Of a stretch of DNA of 64,000 bases, positions 9,094 through 16,835 are shown piece by piece; within the stretch, counting starts at the first letter, position 1, and every line of letters starts with the position of its first letter. The notes beneath the pieces were generated by a model. The model saw only the letters and a list, made by a program, of their open reading frames with translations. It was not told where the DNA came from and did not search any database. This stretch comes from a bacterium 1xD8-48 (lineage in GTDB: Bacteria > Bacillota > Clostridia > Lachnospirales > Lachnospiraceae). The stretch is taken from positions 214,339 through 278,338 of the forward strand of contig QZDS01000004.1 in NCBI GenBank assembly GCA_009917455.1, given 5' to 3'. The translations under genes and the position numbers were made by a program.

Positions 9094-11205
9094 ATGGAAC
9101 AGATACTTTGTAAAAGAGGAACAATATATACCGCAGAAGTAGTAAAACCAGTATTGGGAGAAAATATGGTTTTGGTCAAAACGGAATATTCCTGTATTTC
9201 TGCAGGCACGGAAATGAGCGGCGTTCAGCAGTCAGGTGAGAATCTAATGCAGCAGGCGATTCACCATCCTGAACTGGTAGCCATGGGGCTTCAGATGTTG
9301 AAGGAGCGTGGAATTAAAGACACATGGGATGTTGTTCAAGGGAAATATGAGCTTGGCAATCCAATGGGATATTCTGCTGCGGGAGTAGTTGAAGAAAGTA
9401 GTTCTGCAAACTTTCAAAAGGGTGACCGTGTAGCTTGCATGGGAGCCGGATATGCAAATCATGCGGGATACATTATCATCCCGCAGAATCTGGTTGTAAG
9501 AATGCCTAAGAATGTTACCATGAAACAGGCAGCTACAGCAGCTTTAGGCTGTATAGCAATGCAGGGGATTCGGCGTGCGGAGGTTCAGCTTGGGGATTAT
9601 ATTGTTATCTGTGGAGCCGGTATTTTGGGGCAATTGGCCTGTAGACTTGCAGTAGTATCAGGAGCAACGGTTATTGTAACAGATATAGACAGCAGAAGGC
9701 TTCAAATTGCAAAGAACGGGGGAGCATCTTATGTAATTAATGTTGCAGAAGAAAATCCAGTTAAAAAAGTGATTGATATTACTGGCGGACATGGAGCGGA
9801 CAAAGTGGTTCTCACGGCTGCTACAAATTCCAATGATTTGATTTCACAAGGATTTCAGATGTGTAGAAAGCGCGGAACAGTTGTCTTGGTAGGTGTGGCA
9901 GGAATGAATTTGAAGCGTGAAGATATGTATCGTAAGGAACTGGAACTTAAAATTGCAACATCATATGGTCCAGGGCGTTATGATCAAACATATGAAGAAG
10001 AAGGCAGGGATTATCCGTATGGCTTTGTCAGGTATACCGAACAGAGAAATTTAGAAGCATATTTACGTTTGATATCAGAAAAAAAGATTGATATAGATGA
10101 AATTATAGAAAAAGTATATTCGTCAAAGCAATCTGAAGAAGCATATAATTCACTGAAGGCGGGAGAAAACAGACCTCTTATTGTTTTGTTGCATTATGAG
10201 CATGAGGATGAAAAAAGAGATTCGAATCCGGTAATTGATATCAAAAGTGAATTTGAAGCTCCTAAAGGAGCTATAAGAATTGCAATTTGTGGGGCCGGTG
10301 GTTTTGCAAAAGGAATGCATATTCCTAATTTGCAGAAAATGAAAGACAAGTATGCGATATACGCTATCCAGAGCCGTACGGCCTCCAATGCACAGGGATT
10401 AGCACAGAGATACGGTGCTAAGCTTGCAACTACTAATTATGAAGAGATATTAAAGAATAAAAATATTGACATGGTTATGATTTGCACGAGACATAATTTG
10501 CATGCGGACATGACAATTCGAGCATTGCGTGCAGGCAAAGCGGTATTTGTGGAAAAACCGTTAGCGTTAAATGCCGAGGAACTCAAGCTAGTGCTTGAGA
10601 CTGTAAGGCAAACAAAAATGCCTTTGTTAGTGGGTTACAACCGGCGCTTTTCTGACTACGCGCAGGAAATTCATTCACAAATAATAAATCGTGTCAATCC
10701 AATAATTGTAAATTATAGAATGAATGCTGGATATTTGCCGAAGGATCACTGGACACAGGGAGCTGAAGGTGGCGGGAGAATTATTGGTGAAGGGTGTCAT
10801 ATTTTAGACCTTTTTACTTATTTTACTGGTAGTAAGGCGGAGACGGTTTCTGTAAACAGTATTTCGCCGAACACAGAGAGTGTATCTGGTAGTGATAACT
10901 GTTTTATTACAGTGAAATATGAAGATGGTTCTGTTTGTAATTTGCTTTATACAGGGCAGGGAAATAAAGATTACGGTAAGGAATATTGCGAAGTATTTTG
11001 TGATGGAAAAGTTTATACCATCGATGATTATAAGTTACTTAAGTCATATGGTGGAACAGCTAAAAAAATTCAAACAACTTCTTCGGAAAAAGGGCAGTAC
11101 CAGGAATTGGTGGCATTTTATGATGCAATTAAGAATGGGGATGGATATCCGATTCCACTGTGGCAGTTAGAACAAACATCAAAAATCAGCTTTATCAAAA
11201 ATTAA
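9094..11205 (+). CDS. Two-domain oxidoreductase: zinc-type alcohol dehydrogenase fused to Gfo/Idh/MocA
   Basis: 703 residues. Residues 1 to about 365 are a medium-chain dehydrogenase fold (NPMGYSAAGVV, then the nucleotide motif CGAGILGQLACRLA). From about 395 to the end is a Gfo/Idh/MocA domain with a second Rossmann motif ICGAGGFAKG and the family's EKPLALN. GGAGGG lies before the ATG, 16 bases after wecC. Homologous fusions accompany heparinase-like and UDP-sugar dehydrogenase genes in other polysaccharide clusters. The natural guess is an internal redox step on a nucleotide or polymer-linked sugar acid, with one domain oxidising and the other reducing. The substrate is not known to me. Confidence 0.85.
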   Translation: MEQILCKRGTIYTAEVVKPVLGENMVLVKTEYSCISAGTEMSGVQQSGENLMQQAIHHPELVAMGLQMLKERGIKDTWDVVQGKYELGNPMGYSAAGVVEESSSANFQKGDRVACMGAGYANHAGYIIIPQNLVVRMPKNVTMKQAATAALGCIAMQGIRRAEVQLGDYIVICGAGILGQLACRLAVVSGATVIVTDIDSRRLQIAKNGGASYVINVAEENPVKKVIDITGGHGADKVVLTAATNSNDLISQGFQMCRKRGTVVLVGVAGMNLKREDMYRKELELKIATSYGPGRYDQTYEEEGRDYPYGFVRYTEQRNLEAYLRLISEKKIDIDEIIEKVYSSKQSEEAYNSLKAGENRPLIVLLHYEHEDEKRDSNPVIDIKSEFEAPKGAIRIAICGAGGFAKGMHIPNLQKMKDKYAIYAIQSRTASNAQGLAQRYGAKLATTNYEEILKNKNIDMVMICTRHNLHADMTIRALRAGKAVFVEKPLALNAEELKLVLETVRQTKMPLLVGYNRRFSDYAQEIHSQIINRVNPIIVNYRMNAGYLPKDHWTQGAEGGGRIIGEGCHILDLFTYFTGSKAETVSVNSISPNTESVSGSDNCFITVKYEDGSVCNLLYTGQGNKDYGKEYCEVFCDGKVYTIDDYKLLKSYGGTAKKIQTTSSEKGQYQELVAFYDAIKNGDGYPIPLWQLEQTSKISFIKN

Positions 11206-11242
11206 CAGTCAATATGCAGGGCTTGGATGGAGTGTATGGAAA

Positions 11243-11968
11243 ATGAAAGATGAATCGTATAGTAATAGATTATTTAAGAGCTACCAAAAAACACATGGCG
11301 ATAATGGTATAAATTCTCAGGCAGCGCATGAATTTTTTGAACTTTATTATGCCAGTTATTTTCAGAAGTATTTTAATCAGTATGATAAAGGTGCATCGAT
11401 TTTGGAAATAGGTTGCAATGCAGGATATATGATAAAAATATTTGAAAATCATGGATATAGAAATGTAATAGGTATTGATTTGTCACCTGATGATATTGAG
11501 TATGCTAATAAACATGTGGGGGGGGGTAAATGCTTTTTAATAGATGCATTTGAGTATTTAAGTACAAATACAAAGAAGTTTGATATTATATATTCACGAG
11601 CTATGATGGAGCATATAGAGAAGAATAGGATATTGGAGTTTTTAGAATTAGTAAATAATTCATTGATAGAAGGAGGGATTGCGTTAATAGAAGTGCCTAA
11701 TATGGATTGGATTTGGGCTTCACATGAAAGATATATGGATTTTACCCATGAAGTGGGATTTACAAAGGAGTCATTAAGACAAATTATGAGAAATTTTTTT
11801 GATGATGTTAATATTGAGTACACAAATGATTCGAAAAGATTCCATAAGGTAAGGATACTTTTGGCTCGATTAATAGTAGGCTCATTGTTATATTCAGCAG
11901 AACCTTGTATACCTAAAGAAGCATTTTGGGCAAGATGTATTTTGGGAGTCGGGAAAAAACATATTTAA
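11243..11968 (+). CDS. Class I SAM methyltransferase with G9 tract (in frame)
   Basis: 241 residues. SAM-binding motif I is SILEIGCNAGYMIKIF (about 52-67), the acidic end of beta-2 is VIGIDLSPDD, and motif IV region is FDIIYSRAMMEHIE, with VPNMDWIW after it. This is the Methyltransf_11/23 type, probably acting on a sugar hydroxyl or amine. The G9 run sits between beta-2 and beta-3, coding Val-Gly-Gly-Gly (92-95). At G10 the next codon is TAA; at G8 a TAA follows after a few codons. So this gene is ON now and has a clean OFF in either direction. Confidence 0.85.
   Translation: MKDESYSNRLFKSYQKTHGDNGINSQAAHEFFELYYASYFQKYFNQYDKGASILEIGCNAGYMIKIFENHGYRNVIGIDLSPDDIEYANKHVGGGKCFLIDAFEYLSTNTKKFDIIYSRAMMEHIEKNRILEFLELVNNSLIEGGIALIEVPNMDWIWASHERYMDFTHEVGFTKESLRQIMRNFFDDVNIEYTNDSKRFHKVRILLARLIVGSLLYSAEPCIPKEAFWARCILGVGKKHI
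11518..11526 (+). repeat. poly-G tract, G9, in frame (ON)
   Basis: Nine G in a methyltransferase gene, read GTG GGG GGG GGT AAA. G10 produces GGG TAA at once, and G8 gives GTA AAT GCT TTT TAA. Length is similar to the OFF tracts elsewhere in the window, so it is probably just as mutable. Confidence 0.85.
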
Positions 11969-11998
11969 GAAGATTATTATCTAAATTGGAGTGACGTA

Positions 11999-12736
11999 AT
12001 GTATAACAAGGAATTTTTTGAACAAAAATTTGAAAATTATAACGAAATTGAAGGTAATGCTTGGAAAATGCATTGGCGTGCCTCTCAGATCCACAGGATG
12101 GAAAAGGCGTTAGAGTATGTAAAAAGGGCTATTTCCAGCTATAGGGTGCCAGTGAATATTTGTGAAATAGGGTGTGCATCTGCAGATTTTACAGATAAAT
12201 ATTATAAAGAGAATTTAATGCGTATAGTAGGAATTGATTTGTCTGATAGAGCAATTGAGATATGTAAAAAGAAGTATCAAGATACAAATGTTAAGTTTAT
12301 ACAGGGAAATATTTTAAATATAGATTTAACTAAAAAATATGATTTAGTTATTTGCATGGATGTTTTACATTATTTTAGCGATGAAGATAAAATGCGGTCA
12401 ATGAAAAATATTCAAATGATTTTAAAGGCTGAAGGAAAAGCAATTTTAATGATTCCGATTGGCGGTAATGATGATGCAAAAGATTTTATAGAAAAAACAA
12501 AAAAAGTATTTAAAAAAAGTACATATGATTATGTTTATACACAATTTTATCAGAAATACTTTGAGGGGGGGCTGTTGCATGTTTATGATTTCTTCTGTAA
12601 TAAAAAGGAGTGGGGAGGATTAATTTTTGCAAAACAGTTAAAAAAGATACTTCATTCAATGGTAGTATTTAATTTTATAAATAAATTGGATAGGAAACAT
12701 ATACCATCACATATAATTGTCATAGCTGAGGAATAA
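11999..12736 (+). CDS. Class I SAM methyltransferase with G7 tract (in frame)
   Basis: 245 residues. SAM motifs: NICEIGCASADFTDKYY near residue 60, IVGIDLSDRAIE, and YDLVICMDVLHYF. Its ATG follows TTGGAGTGAC, 30 bases after the previous methyltransferase. The G7 run at 12565-12571 encodes Glu-Gly-Gly at 189-191; G8 stops within a few codons and G6 near 12620. The pairing of two unlike methyltransferases suggests modification of two positions or two sugars. It differs enough in sequence from the previous one not to be a recent copy. Confidence 0.82.
   Translation: MYNKEFFEQKFENYNEIEGNAWKMHWRASQIHRMEKALEYVKRAISSYRVPVNICEIGCASADFTDKYYKENLMRIVGIDLSDRAIEICKKKYQDTNVKFIQGNILNIDLTKKYDLVICMDVLHYFSDEDKMRSMKNIQMILKAEGKAILMIPIGGNDDAKDFIEKTKKVFKKSTYDYVYTQFYQKYFEGGLLHVYDFFCNKKEWGGLIFAKQLKKILHSMVVFNFINKLDRKHIPSHIIVIAEE
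12565..12571 (+). repeat. poly-G tract, G7, in frame
   Basis: Seven G in a methyltransferase gene, read GAG GGG GGG CTG. Changing the length by one in either direction removes the last 50 or so residues. Confidence 0.65.
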
Positions 12737-12840
12737 AATATTGATAAATTAAAAATTTATCTTTTTGTAGCAGTGTTTCCCTTAGGGCTATTTGATAATT
12801 TTTGATTAAAAAATATAAAGCGAAAGTAACAGGTGAAAAT

Positions 12841-14103
12841 ATGACTTCTTTGCGGGGAAAATTTTTAAAGAAATCTTTTGCTCACAATGCTATTAGTATT
12901 TTGGAATATAAAATTTTATGTTATGTAGCAGGGATTATCTCATCTATATATTTGGCAAAAGTATTAGGACCAGATGGAAAGGGCAAATTAGCAGTAGTTA
13001 CTTCCGTATATGGTATGATATTACAATTTGGGAATTTGGGAATAGGCTCAGCACACACGTATTATATATCCAAAGATAGAAGACAAATATGTAAGTGCGA
13101 AGGAAACATTATATTTATGACCTTGCTTTCTGCGCTTGTTATACCTTTAGGTTTAACATATTTTATTATGCATCCGACTTTGCTTAATTTAAATCCATTT
13201 CTCCTTATTATAGCCTTTTTATTAGTTCCCTTTAGTATGTTGCTTATGCTGCAAGAAAATTTATTTGTAGCTATCAATCAGGTAAAATATTTTAATATAT
13301 TACAAATGCTAGATAATAGTTTATATTTCTTTATTATTGTTATTTTAGCTTTTTTCTTTGAATTGTCTATAGAATTAGTAGCAGCATGTATGCTTTTAGC
13401 AATGGTTTTAGTTAGCTTTTACAGTTTATTTTTGTATTTTCGTAAAATCGAAAACAAAATTTATATTTCACTACGGTATCTTTTAAGCATATTGCCTTAT
13501 GGAATAAAAAGTTACTGCTCTTGTTTAGTATCATATTTAGTATTGAGAGTTGATGTGTTTATGTTAAATTATTTTAGTAATGATTATGAAGTAGGAATTT
13601 ATTCACTTGCGGTAAACTTGGTGGATATGAGTTACATGGTATCTTCATCTATATCAATCATTTTATTTCCTAAATTAGGAACATTAAAAAGTATTTTGGA
13701 GAAAAAAATACTGATGAAAAACTTGTTTTTAGTATCCACCCCAATATTAATATTAATTTATTTACTTATGGGAGGGTTGGCGCCTTATGCAATTAATATA
13801 TTATATGGAGAACAATATATAGATACAGTGAAGATATTACAAATATTAATTCCGGGTGCTTTTTGTTGGGCATCTTCGAATTATTTTTTTCAGTTTTTTG
13901 CTAGCGAGAATAAACTTTTACCTACAGTTTTAATTCCAGTGTTATCCCTAATAGCTAATGTTATACTTAATTATTATTTAATTCCAATTATAGGAAATAA
14001 AGGTGCAGCATTTGCGTCTACATGTTCGTATGCAATTTGTTTAGTTGGTATGGTAGTTAGTTATTCTGTCCACATAATTAAGAATATAAGGGAAAGCAAA
14101 TGA
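12841..14103 (+). CDS. Wzx-like polysaccharide flippase (first of two)
   Basis: About 420 residues with some twelve hydrophobic segments, of the MOP/polysaccharide-biosynthesis family (LAKVLGPDGKGKLAVV in helix 1-2 loop, NLGIGSAHTYYIS, and C-terminal NKGAAFASTCSYAI). I chose ATG 12841, behind AGGTGA, over the TTG at 12802. These proteins move undecaprenyl-pyrophosphate-linked repeat units across the membrane. The gene lies after the ManNAcA-type and methyltransferase genes and overlaps the next start by four bases. A second, different flippase at 47449 suggests either two polymers or a merged locus. Confidence 0.85.
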   Translation: MTSLRGKFLKKSFAHNAISILEYKILCYVAGIISSIYLAKVLGPDGKGKLAVVTSVYGMILQFGNLGIGSAHTYYISKDRRQICKCEGNIIFMTLLSALVIPLGLTYFIMHPTLLNLNPFLLIIAFLLVPFSMLLMLQENLFVAINQVKYFNILQMLDNSLYFFIIVILAFFFELSIELVAACMLLAMVLVSFYSLFLYFRKIENKIYISLRYLLSILPYGIKSYCSCLVSYLVLRVDVFMLNYFSNDYEVGIYSLAVNLVDMSYMVSSSISIILFPKLGTLKSILEKKILMKNLFLVSTPILILIYLLMGGLAPYAINILYGEQYIDTVKILQILIPGAFCWASSNYFFQFFASENKLLPTVLIPVLSLIANVILNYYLIPIIGNKGAAFASTCSYAICLVGMVVSYSVHIIKNIRESK

Positions 14104-15641
14104 GAGAAAATAATATTATAATTACAATTGATTATGAAACATGGCAACCTGTACCTGAGGGAGAAAGAATTAATTGGGAAGAGGACTTACTTGTAAATAC
14201 AGAATATCTTATGGAAACTTGTGAACGAGTGGGCGCGAAATTAACACTTATGGTTGAAGTATGTGAATACTTTTGGTTATTAGAAAAAGATGAAGATTTT
14301 GCCCAAAAAGTAGAAAAACAGCTAAGGGTAGCAGTGGCAAGGGGACATGATGTACAATTACATATACACCCTAACTGGTTGCCTCAATTAGGCGCGGAAT
14401 ATAAGGAAGGAATGTGGTATTGGAACTGGCAATATGGTTCGTGTAATGATTATCCGTATAATTTAATTGAGTTGATAGGAAAATGTAAGGAACGGCTTGA
14501 ATTTATTATTTGCGAAGTAAAAAAAGATTATAGGGTTCTAGCTTTTAGAGCAGGTGCTTATCGTGTTCAGCCATTTGCAAGAATATCGGATGCCCTTGTT
14601 AAAAATGGAATTATTTTTGACTGTTCTGTTTATAAAGGAGGAAAATCAATAGATAGAGGGTATGATTTTTCAAAATGTAAAAGCCATAATCAACCATATA
14701 GAGCAAGTATGATAGATCCGCAAAAAATTGATAAGAATAATTCAATGCTTATTGAATTGCCTATTACAACATGGAAAAAGGGAGAGAGATGGTTTTTAGA
14801 TAATAATGAAGCAGAAATTTTTGGAAGAAGATTTATAAATTTTAATAAGAAGTTTTTTAGTAGTCCGCAAAATTTCTTTGTGATGATTGGGCACTCTAAA
14901 GGAAAACATAATTATACAAGTATAGAAGAACAATTAAAAATCTTAAATAATTATCCAAATACAAAGTTCGCTACCATATCGGAATGCGCTAAATCCATAG
15001 AAGATACAGTTATGCGTGAAAAAAATGTGATGCGTAAAAGTATTCAAGAAGTTCAGGAAATTATGGAACATTTGTATAACATAATAGAGCCGGAAAATGG
15101 TGTAGATTGTGATAGAGCAGATGTGGTTTTGAAGAAAAGAAAAGCTTTATGTTGCGGATATGCAGTCACTTTGTATAAAATATTGAAACAATATGGTTAT
15201 AAGGTAAAATGTTTAACAATATATGCCGGAAATATGCCAAAGGGGCGGGGAAGAAACAAAGTAGATACACATGAGATTGTGGAATTAAAATTAAATAATA
15301 AAAATTATCTACTTGATTGTACAACGAATACAATAATTCCATATAGAATTAGGGAGGTTTTAAGAAATCCGCAATTAGCAGTTCAAAAAATTCAACCCGA
15401 TGATAGATATACTAGAAGAGAGTACTTTAATTATGATACAAGTTTTTTTTATGAAAGAGTAATATATTTTGTAAGAAAAGATGGATGTGAATATCAAATA
15501 CAGGGAGAAACAGTTACACAGTATTTTAAGAGACAAGTTTATGTTTATTTGTATCATGTTTTTCCAAATCATATTAGACTGTATAATATTTACAAAGTAA
15601 AGCAAAAACAACGTAAAAAAAGGAGGAATAACGAAATATGA
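14100..15641 (+). CDS. Polysaccharide-deacetylase-like domain fused to a transglutaminase-like domain
   Basis: 513 residues. Residues 1-300 resemble NodB/polysaccharide deacetylases: ITIDYETW (Asp11), HIHPNW (His88, His90), FRAGAY (Arg151) and IGHSK (His266). Residues about 335-470 match the transglutaminase/papain-like core: Cys352-Cys353-Gly-Tyr, then His392 (DTHEIVEL) and Asp407 (YLLDCTTN), the Cys-His-Asp order and spacing of the family. No signal peptide or membrane helix is obvious, and the C-terminus is very basic. The deacetylase half suggests N- or O-deacetylation of a sugar or lipid-linked glycan; the role of the second half (peptide or amide bond chemistry, or transfer) is not known. 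It overlaps the flippase gene by four bases. Confidence 0.75.
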   Translation: MRENNIIITIDYETWQPVPEGERINWEEDLLVNTEYLMETCERVGAKLTLMVEVCEYFWLLEKDEDFAQKVEKQLRVAVARGHDVQLHIHPNWLPQLGAEYKEGMWYWNWQYGSCNDYPYNLIELIGKCKERLEFIICEVKKDYRVLAFRAGAYRVQPFARISDALVKNGIIFDCSVYKGGKSIDRGYDFSKCKSHNQPYRASMIDPQKIDKNNSMLIELPITTWKKGERWFLDNNEAEIFGRRFINFNKKFFSSPQNFFVMIGHSKGKHNYTSIEEQLKILNNYPNTKFATISECAKSIEDTVMREKNVMRKSIQEVQEIMEHLYNIIEPENGVDCDRADVVLKKRKALCCGYAVTLYKILKQYGYKVKCLTIYAGNMPKGRGRNKVDTHEIVELKLNNKNYLLDCTTNTIIPYRIREVLRNPQLAVQKIQPDDRYTRREYFNYDTSFFYERVIYFVRKDGCEYQIQGETVTQYFKRQVYVYLYHVFPNHIRLYNIYKVKQKQRKKRRNNEI

Positions 15642-15946
15642 ATACGTATGATTTTAATACTATGGAGGGAAATGAATATAAAAATAATGCACGGAATCAT
15701 TGGAATGCAGCACCTTGCGACTCCAAGATGGTTTCTGGCGATATGACACTTTTGGGGAAAAGTTACTTTGACCAGGTAGAAGAAGCGCGTTATAAGGATC
15801 AGCCATGGCTGTTAGAAGAGATTGAAAGCCTTGATGTAAATAATAAACAAGTACTTGAAGTTGGATATGGCATGGGAACTGACCATTTAAAATTGGCAGA
15901 GCGGGGGGGGGGTAATGCATGGTATATCAATTACTCCGGAAGATAA
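15638..15946 (+). CDS. SAM methyltransferase, N-terminal part; frame lost at a G10 tract (OFF)
   Basis: Starts behind AGGAGG. The 102 residues contain the start of a class I methyltransferase: the helix FDQVEEARYKDQPW and SAM motif I, VLEVGYGMGTDHLKLAERGG. At the G10 tract (15903-15912, from residue 89) the frame leaves the domain and ends 11 codons later. The rest of the fold lies in another frame at 15915-16472. With G9 the two join as AERGG-VMHGISITPED to make a 277-residue enzyme of typical length. The truncated product lacks half of the SAM site and should be inactive. Confidence 0.82.
   Translation: MNTYDFNTMEGNEYKNNARNHWNAAPCDSKMVSGDMTLLGKSYFDQVEEARYKDQPWLLEEIESLDVNNKQVLEVGYGMGTDHLKLAERGGGNAWYINYSGR
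15903..15912 (+). repeat. poly-G tract, G10, out of frame (OFF)
   Basis: The longest G run in the window. Read CGG GGG GGG GGT AAT it enters a wrong frame; with G9 it gives GGG GTA ATG CAT GGT and a complete methyltransferase; with G11 the next codon is TAA. Confidence 0.88.
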
Positions 15947-16472
15947 AAAAATCATAGAACATCGTTTTGAAATATATGGCTATCATACAGAGGCAATTGT
16001 AGGTGATGCTGAAAAAATGCCCTATAAAAATAGTCAATTTGATTTTGTGTATTCTTTTGGTGTAATTCACCATTGCCCTAATTTTGAAAAGGTATTAGAT
16101 GAGGTTTATAGGGTTATGAAACCAGGTGCCCAGGCATATCTGGCAATTTACAATAAAAATTCAATGTTTTTTTGGTGGACAGTTTTTTTATGGGATTATT
16201 TACGTCACTTCAAATTTTTAAAAATGAAACTTAAAGAGCGATTGTCCCTAATAGAATATCCGAATAATGATAAAACTCTTGTAGTAAAATTGCTAACCAA
16301 AAAGGAATTTGTCAGGAAGCTTAAACAATCAGGATTTGTAATTAAGCGAATTCATATTGCACATTTAAATAGGGCAAGTATAACACATGATGAATGGTTT
16401 AGTGATGGATTTATTAAAAAATATGAGGAGAAATTAGGCTGGTATCTTGTGGCCGAGGTAGAGAAACATTAA
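15915..16472 (+). CDS. SAM methyltransferase, C-terminal part of the phase-variable gene
   Basis: 185 residues in the frame reached when the upstream tract is G9. It holds the rest of a Methyltransf_11 domain: GDAEKMPYKNSQFDFVYSFGVIHHC, EVYRVMKPGA and a C-terminal substrate region. The ATG at 15915 has no purine-rich ribosome site other than the G tract itself, so weak independent initiation is possible but SAM motif I would be missing. I treat it as the second half of one gene rather than as a gene of its own. Confidence 0.8.
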   Translation: MHGISITPEDKKIIEHRFEIYGYHTEAIVGDAEKMPYKNSQFDFVYSFGVIHHCPNFEKVLDEVYRVMKPGAQAYLAIYNKNSMFFWWTVFLWDYLRHFKFLKMKLKERLSLIEYPNNDKTLVVKLLTKKEFVRKLKQSGFVIKRIHIAHLNRASITHDEWFSDGFIKKYEEKLGWYLVAEVEKH

Positions 16473-16835
16473 AAAAATAAAGTAGTAAGTCTGCAAAAGA
16501 ATCTAAAGATTGGAAGAACGAAAATTGTCTTCAGCATTTTTGGTATTTGGCAATGATAGGGAAGTGCGCGGGACAACACACATTAGTACATCGAATAAAA
16601 TCAAATAGCGATATAACCAATTAATTATTATTCGATGTATTAGTTTGAACTACGGTGGTGGAAGGGAAGATACCTTTCTGCGTTGTAAGTTTGCTGGTTC
16701 GTCAGCTTTCTGTAGATTTTTTGACTTTGGAAATTTAATATTTATGTGATAACTTTTCGAAGAATTGAATTGATGTATATAGCAAATGTGTGCGAAAATA
16801 GAAAACTATCAACTTGGGAAGGGATATAATATAGC
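16473..16835 (+). other. Longest gene-free stretch in the locus (363 bases)
   Basis: No open frame resembling a protein and no RNA gene was recognised. It holds one long inverted repeat (16582-16644). A weak promoter candidate is TTGACT (16721-16726) with TGTGAT 18 bases further on; another TATAAT at 16825-16830 has no convincing -35. The gap separates the methyltransferase/flippase block from the GT4/asparagine synthase block and could hold an internal promoter or mark a junction between two assembled gene clusters. Confidence 0.5.
16582..16644. repeat. Inverted repeat with 12-base perfect arms
   Basis: TACATCGAATAA at 16587-16598 is matched by its reverse complement at 16628-16639. Adding two G-U pairs the stem extends to 17 base pairs (16582-16598 with 16628-16644) around a 29-base AT-rich loop. 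There is no T-run after it, so it is not a standard intrinsic terminator. It could be an attenuator, an operator or the relic of a mobile element. Confidence 0.6.

Noticed and set aside
16825..16830. TATAAT before the GT4 gene as a promoter
   Set aside because: No reasonable -35 at 16-18 bases, and it lies only 6 bases before the start codon.
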